A stretch of 48,882 nt of DNA from Paenimyroides marinum (GTDB taxonomy: Bacteria > Bacteroidota > Bacteroidia > Flavobacteriales > Flavobacteriaceae), in assembly GCF_900108395.1 (NCBI RefSeq), contig NZ_FNXE01000027.1, positions 1-48,882 of the forward strand, read 5' to 3'. The translations under genes were made by a program, and so were the position numbers. This document shows positions 44,293 to 48,882 of the stretch, in pieces. Numbering within the stretch: position 1 is the stretch's first letter; each line of letters starts with the position of its first letter. The notes below the pieces were generated by a model. The model was not told where the DNA came from, did not search any database, and saw only the letters and a list, made by a program, of their open reading frames with translations.

Positions 44293-45248
44293 TGAACCTT
44301 ACGATTTTAATTCCTTTATTGAACGAAGCTGAATCGCTGCCCGAATTATATCAATGGATTACTGCAGTAATGCAACGAAACAATTATTCGTACGAGGTTG
44401 TTTTTATTGATGACGGAAGCACCGATGAATCGTGGAATATTATTGAAGACCTTTCCAATAAAGATACTAATGTAAAAGGAATCCGCTTTCAGAAGAATTT
44501 TGGAAAATCACAGGCATTACATTCAGGTTTTGCCATTGCTAAAGGTGATGTGGTCATTACAATGGATGCCGATTTACAGGATAGTCCCGATGAAATTCCC
44601 GATTTATACAACATGATCGTAAATCAAAAATACGATTTGGTTTCCGGCTGGAAAAAGAAGCGTTACGACTCCGTAATGGCAAAAAACTTTCCTTCGAAAC
44701 TTTTTAACTGGGCAGCACGCAGAACATCAAGTGTAAAACTACACGATTTTAATTGCGGCTTAAAAGCGTACAGTAACAAAGTGGTAAAAAACATAGATGT
44801 ATATGGCGAAATGCACCGTTACATTCCCGTATTGGCAAAAAATGCAGGTTTTACAAAAATCGGAGAAAAAATTGTAAAACATCAGGCACGTAAATACGGC
44901 GTTTCAAAATTTGGAATGAGTCGGTTTATCAATGGATTTTTAGATTTAATAACCATTTGGTTTTTATCAAAATTTGGCAAACGCCCAATGCACTTGTTCG
45001 GAGCCCTTGGTGTGTTAATGTTTATTGTAGGTTTTTGCAGTGCCGCATTCATTGGTATTTACAAATTGTACAAATTATCTGTTCACGAACCAGCAGTTCT
45101 GGTAGCAAACAATCCGTGGTTTTATATTTCGCTTACCGCAATGATTTTGGGAACCCAGCTGTTTTTAGCCGGATTTTTGGGCGAAATCATCCTTCGGAAT
45201 AAAAATAACGAAGCTCGTTATAAAATTTCAGACCAACGTAATTTATAA
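44292..45248 (+). CDS. Family 2 glycosyltransferase, polyprenyl-phosphate type
   Basis: 318 residues. GT-A domain: ILIPLLNEAESL, VVFIDDGSTDES (35-46), DXD motif MDADLQD (Asp92, Asp94), HDFNCGLKAY and HRYIPVLAKNAG as in DPM1/GtrB enzymes. Two C-terminal membrane segments (about 232-262 and 272-300). Such enzymes put a sugar on undecaprenyl phosphate for envelope glycans or lipid modification. Overlaps DUF4199 gene by one base, 17 bases before the phosphohexomutase gene. Confidence 0.9.
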   Translation: MNLTILIPLLNEAESLPELYQWITAVMQRNNYSYEVVFIDDGSTDESWNIIEDLSNKDTNVKGIRFQKNFGKSQALHSGFAIAKGDVVITMDADLQDSPDEIPDLYNMIVNQKYDLVSGWKKKRYDSVMAKNFPSKLFNWAARRTSSVKLHDFNCGLKAYSNKVVKNIDVYGEMHRYIPVLAKNAGFTKIGEKIVKHQARKYGVSKFGMSRFINGFLDLITIWFLSKFGKRPMHLFGALGVLMFIVGFCSAAFIGIYKLYKLSVHEPAVLVANNPWFYISLTAMILGTQLFLAGFLGEIILRNKNNEARYKISDQRNL

Positions 45249-45265
45249 CTCAAAAAAACAATAAA

Positions 45266-46996
45266 ATGGATATTCCAAAAAATATATTAAATCAAAGCAA
45301 CAAATGGATTCAAGAGCCTTTTGATGCTGAAACTCAAAATTTAGTCAAAGAATTAATCACATCTTCTCCAAAAGAACTGGAAGATGCTTTTTATAAAAAT
45401 TTAGAATTTGGAACGGGCGGAATGCGCGGAATTATGGGTGTGGGTACTAACCGAATCAATAAATATACATTGGGTAAAAACACTCAGGGATTGTCGCAGT
45501 ATTTAAAACAATCATTTCCAAACGAACAAATCAAAGTAGCGATAGCTTATGATTGTCGTCACAACAGCAAGACTTTAGCAAAAGTGGTTGCCGATGTATT
45601 TTCTTCCAACGGAATCAAGGTATATTTATTCGAGGATTTACGTCCCACACCCGAATTGTCTTTTGCTGTTCGTTATTTGAATTGCCACTCGGGAATTGTG
45701 TTAACAGCATCGCATAACCCGCCGGAATACAACGGCTACAAGGTTTACTGGCAAGATGGTGGACAATTAGTTCCTCCTCAAGATAAAGAAATTATTCAGG
45801 TTATTGATCGTTTAGATTATTCGGATATTTTGTTTGAATCAAATCCGGATTTAATCGAATACATCGGTGCCGAAATCGATGAAGCTTTTGCGAAATCCGC
45901 TATTGAAAACGCAGTGTTTCAGTTACCTGAAAATGCCCGTAAAAATTTAAAAATCGTTTATACATCGTTACACGGAACATCAATAAAAGCCGTTCCAAAT
46001 GTGTTGGAAAAAGCAGGCTATACCGATGTTCATATCGTAAAAGAACAAGCTGAACCAAACGGAGATTTTCCTACGGTTAAATCGCCCAACCCGGAAGAAC
46101 CGGAAGCGTTGAAAATGGCAATTGATCTGGCTAACGAACTAAATGCCGATATTGTGATTGGAACCGATCCGGATTCAGACCGATTGGGAGTTGCCGTTCG
46201 CGATAATGAAGGAAAAATGATTTTGTTGAACGGAAATCAGGCAATGGTTGTTATGACCGCTTTTTTGTTGGAACAATGGAAACGCGAAGGAAAATTACAA
46301 GGCAAAAAACATTTTATAGGATCAACCATAGTATCAACTCCGATGATTTTGGCATTAGCAGAAGCTTACGAGGTTGATTGTAAAGTGGGCTTGACCGGTT
46401 TTAAATGGATCGCGAAGTTCATCAAAGATTTCCCTGAACAAAAATTCATTGGTGGTGGCGAAGAAAGTTTCGGTTATATGGTGGGCGATGCCGTTCGTGA
46501 TAAAGATGCCGTGGCTTCTACCTTGTTAATCTGTGAAATAGCGGCAATTGCAAAAGCATCGGGTTCATCGGTTTACAAAGAATTACAAAATTTATATGTC
46601 GATTTTGGTTATTACAAAGAGCACTTGATTTCTTTAACCAAGAAAGGAAAAGACGGTGCCGAAGAAATTGCTAATATGATGACAGAATTCCGCAACAACC
46701 CGTTAAAAGAAATAGCAGGCGAACGTGTAGTTTTTATTGAAGATTACCAAAGTTCGTTAGCTACCAATTTGTTTTCTAACGAAACGGAACCATTGTATCT
46801 GCCAAAATCAAACGTATTGATTTATTATCTGGAAGACGGATCTAAAATTTGTGCGCGACCAAGCGGAACCGAACCTAAAATAAAGTTCTACTTTAGCAGC
46901 AATACCCCTATTGAATCAGTTGAAGAGATTAAAGATGCCGATGATTATCTAACTGATAAAATTCAGCGCATTATTAACGATATGAATTTAAATTAA
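45266..46996 (+). CDS. Phosphoglucomutase/phosphomannomutase family phosphohexomutase
   Basis: 576 residues, length of the PgcA/PGM2-like phospho-sugar mutases. GTGGMRG near 49-55, active phosphoserine loop TASHNP (Ser149), metal loop DPDSDR (Asp300-Asp304 region), sugar-binding GEESFG and the phosphate site RPSGTEPK. It interconverts hexose 1- and 6-phosphates, supplying sugar nucleotides. In one operon with a glycosyltransferase and an ABC flippase-like gene, so it may feed an envelope glycan, though a general role in glucose metabolism is equally possible. Its TAA overlaps the next ATG. Confidence 0.93.
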   Translation: MDIPKNILNQSNKWIQEPFDAETQNLVKELITSSPKELEDAFYKNLEFGTGGMRGIMGVGTNRINKYTLGKNTQGLSQYLKQSFPNEQIKVAIAYDCRHNSKTLAKVVADVFSSNGIKVYLFEDLRPTPELSFAVRYLNCHSGIVLTASHNPPEYNGYKVYWQDGGQLVPPQDKEIIQVIDRLDYSDILFESNPDLIEYIGAEIDEAFAKSAIENAVFQLPENARKNLKIVYTSLHGTSIKAVPNVLEKAGYTDVHIVKEQAEPNGDFPTVKSPNPEEPEALKMAIDLANELNADIVIGTDPDSDRLGVAVRDNEGKMILLNGNQAMVVMTAFLLEQWKREGKLQGKKHFIGSTIVSTPMILALAEAYEVDCKVGLTGFKWIAKFIKDFPEQKFIGGGEESFGYMVGDAVRDKDAVASTLLICEIAAIAKASGSSVYKELQNLYVDFGYYKEHLISLTKKGKDGAEEIANMMTEFRNNPLKEIAGERVVFIEDYQSSLATNLFSNETEPLYLPKSNVLIYYLEDGSKICARPSGTEPKIKFYFSSNTPIESVEEIKDADDYLTDKIQRIINDMNLN

Positions 46997-48831
46997 TGGA
47001 CGAGAATTTAAAAAAGATACTTCCTTACGCGTTACATTATAAGAAAAACATTGTTTGGAACATCATCTTTAACGTTTTATACGCTTTGTTTGGCACAGTG
47101 GGAATGGTCTTTATTTTCCCCGTGTTGAAAGTATTGTTTGGAAACAGCGAAAAAGTTACCCAATTGCCCACTTATAACGGTTTGGGAAGTATTGATACCT
47201 ATTTAAACGACACGCTTTTTTATTACGTTACACATTATTCTGAAACTTACGGAGCTAATTACGCATTGGTATTAACGGTTTCGCTGGTAATTATTACCTT
47301 TTTGCTTAAAAACCTGTCGGGGTATTTGGGATTGCAACATTTAATGAAATTAAAAACCGGTGTTTTACGCGACTTCAGACGAAAAATGTATGCCAAAATT
47401 GTAGAGCTACCCGTTGCCTATTATTCTGAAAAACGTAAAGGCGATGTAATGGCACGAATGTTAGGCGATGTAAACGAAGTACAAAATTCCTTTTTTCTGG
47501 TTTTGGAATTAATCGTAAAAGAACCGCTAACCATTATTTTTTCGCTGATTGCAATGATTAAAATTAGTTGGGAACTTACTTTGTTTGTTTTCATTTTTAT
47601 ACCAATTGCCGGATTTATTATTTCAAAAATAGGAAAATCATTAAAATCGCAATCTACGCGTGCGCAACAAGAAAACGGACATTTGATTTCGATTGTAGAA
47701 GAAACGTTGTCGGGATTAAAAGTAGTAAAGGGATACAATGCCGAAGGATTTTTCAAAAGATTGTTTAATCAATCAATCGACCGTCTATACGTTTTAACCA
47801 ATAAAATTGGTAAGAAAAACAATTTGGCATCGCCTATGTCTGAGTTTTTGGGAATCGTTACCATTGCCGTTTTATTGATTTACGGCGGAAACTTGGTTTT
47901 GGTAGAAAAAACATTAGACGGTGCATTGTTTTTAGCATACATTACATTGGCTTATAATATTTTAACTCCTGCAAAAGCCATCTCTAAAGCAACTTATCAG
48001 GTTAAAAACGGTATGGCTGCGGCAGAACGCGTTTTTGAAATCATTGATACGCCAAATGTTATCCGTGATACTGAAAAATCAATAGAGATAAAAGGTTTTA
48101 ACGATAAAATATCCATTCAAAACGTAACGTTTTCTTACGATGGTGAACGCAATGTTTTAAAGAATTTTAATTTAGAAATTCCTAAAGGAAAAATGGTTGC
48201 TTTGGTTGGTCAGTCGGGTTCCGGTAAAAGTACTATTGCCAATTTATTGATGCGTTTTTATGATGTAGAAAAAGGTGAAATCTTAATCGATCAAAACAAT
48301 ATTAAAGACCTTCAACTGATTTCATTGCGTGAACAATTAGGTTTGGTTACCCAGGACAGCATTATGTTTAACGGAAGCATTGCCGATAATGTAAGAATAG
48401 GAAAATTAAACGCTACCGATGAAGAAATAGTTGCTGCCTTAAAAATTGCAAATGCGTTTGAATTTGTTCAGAATCTTCCTCAAGGAATCAATACAAATAT
48501 TGGCGATGCCGGTGGAAAACTTTCGGGCGGACAAAAACAACGGATTTCGATTGCCCGTGCTGTTTTGAAAAACCCTCCGATTATGGTTTTGGATGAAGCT
48601 ACTTCGGCATTAGACACAGAAAGCGAACGTTTGGTTCAGGATGCGTTGGAAAAAATGATGGAAAACAGAACCTCTGTGGTTATTGCCCATCGATTGTCAA
48701 CCATTCAAAAAGCAGATATGATTGTGGTAATGCACCGCGGCGAAATCGCCGAACAAGGTACGCACGATGAGTTATTAGCTAAAAATGGAACGTATTCAAA
48801 ATTGGTTTCATTGCAGTCTTTTGAAAACTAA
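46996..48831 (+). CDS. ABC transporter, permease-ATPase fusion (MsbA/lipid-flippase type)
   Basis: 611 residues: six-helix ABC type-1 membrane domain (about 1-345) and ATPase domain with Walker A GQSGSGKS (405-412), signature LSGGQ (509-513), Walker B IMVLDEATSALD and switch HRLST. A half transporter that works as a dimer, of the MsbA group that flips lipid A or other lipids and drugs across the inner membrane. TAATG overlap with the phosphohexomutase gene; last gene of the operon, with a terminator at the window edge. Substrate is inference from context. Confidence 0.9.
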   Translation: MDENLKKILPYALHYKKNIVWNIIFNVLYALFGTVGMVFIFPVLKVLFGNSEKVTQLPTYNGLGSIDTYLNDTLFYYVTHYSETYGANYALVLTVSLVIITFLLKNLSGYLGLQHLMKLKTGVLRDFRRKMYAKIVELPVAYYSEKRKGDVMARMLGDVNEVQNSFFLVLELIVKEPLTIIFSLIAMIKISWELTLFVFIFIPIAGFIISKIGKSLKSQSTRAQQENGHLISIVEETLSGLKVVKGYNAEGFFKRLFNQSIDRLYVLTNKIGKKNNLASPMSEFLGIVTIAVLLIYGGNLVLVEKTLDGALFLAYITLAYNILTPAKAISKATYQVKNGMAAAERVFEIIDTPNVIRDTEKSIEIKGFNDKISIQNVTFSYDGERNVLKNFNLEIPKGKMVALVGQSGSGKSTIANLLMRFYDVEKGEILIDQNNIKDLQLISLREQLGLVTQDSIMFNGSIADNVRIGKLNATDEEIVAALKIANAFEFVQNLPQGINTNIGDAGGKLSGGQKQRISIARAVLKNPPIMVLDEATSALDTESERLVQDALEKMMENRTSVVIAHRLSTIQKADMIVVMHRGEIAEQGTHDELLAKNGTYSKLVSLQSFEN

Positions 48832-48850
48832 ATATTTACATATTAAAATT

Positions 48851-48882
48851 TAAAGAGGCTGTCCCAAAAGGGCAGCTTCTTT
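48851..48882 (+). terminator. Terminator after the ABC transporter gene, at the window edge
   Basis: Stem GGCTGTCCC / GGGCAGC(T) with an AAAA loop and T residues to the last base. Third example of the GGCTGTC-type stem in the window; one base is bulged. Confidence 0.7.

Overview
The window is a 48.9 kb chromosomal segment from a member of the Bacteroidota, almost certainly a Flavobacteriaceae relative of Flavobacterium or Myroides. The evidence is AT-rich DNA, a type IX secretion C-terminal sorting domain, TonB receptors with a carboxypeptidase-like N-domain, a TamL-type outer-membrane lipoprotein, a 6S-like RNA next to zapA, promoters of the TTTG / TAnnTTTG type and an absence of purine-rich ribosome binding sites. 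The genus cannot be fixed from the sequence alone. Gene content is mostly housekeeping, with one accessory stretch at about 23.4-27.1 kb.

Layout. 0-9.7 kb: the end of a T9SS-exported protein, a fused acyl-CoA mutase (IcmF type), an ABC exporter/DUF6157 operon on the minus strand, a zinc-type CDF exporter, and two thioredoxin-fold lipoproteins. 9.7-18 kb: a 2239-residue alpha-2-macroglobulin-like protein, ferritin, and an alternating tRNA array Leu-Gly-Leu-Gly-Leu. 18-23.4 kb: accD, class II aldolase, tamL, and a divergent SpoU-type RNA methyltransferase. 23.4-27.1 kb: small lipoproteins, a HipA-like kinase overlapping a DUF3037 gene, an HU-like protein, then about 580 bp without a gene that holds the fossil of an outer-membrane barrel gene and REP-like hairpins. 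27.1-34 kb, minus strand: fabD, a degenerate DEAD-box-like protein, an NtrC-type regulator lacking its DNA-binding domain, a NatAB-like ABC exporter, dnaJ and grpE. 34-37.2 kb: a YceI-family lipoprotein, RNase Y, a 6S-like RNA, zapA and a coiled-coil partner. 37.4-48.9 kb, mostly plus strand: M23 peptidase, TonB receptor, a lipoprotein with calcium-loop-like motifs, a small barrel protein, ribosomal L31 type B, then an operon of DUF4199 protein, glycosyltransferase, phosphohexomutase and lipid-flippase-like ABC transporter.

How the genes work together. fabD and accD serve fatty-acid synthesis. grpE and dnaJ form the Hsp70 co-chaperone pair. rny, the 6S-like RNA and zapA make a compact RNA-decay/growth/division neighbourhood. 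The glycosyltransferase-phosphohexomutase-ABC operon looks like an envelope glycan or lipid module. The most promising little-described units are (i) the four-gene operon of exporter ATPase, exporter permease, HTH-less sigma-54-type regulator and motif-dead helicase-like protein, and (ii) the HU-like / lipoprotein / HipA-like kinase / DUF3037 cluster. AccD has lost its zinc ribbon, DnaJ has lost one of its two zinc centres, and L31 is the zinc-free form, so three usually zinc-binding proteins in one window show reduced zinc use.
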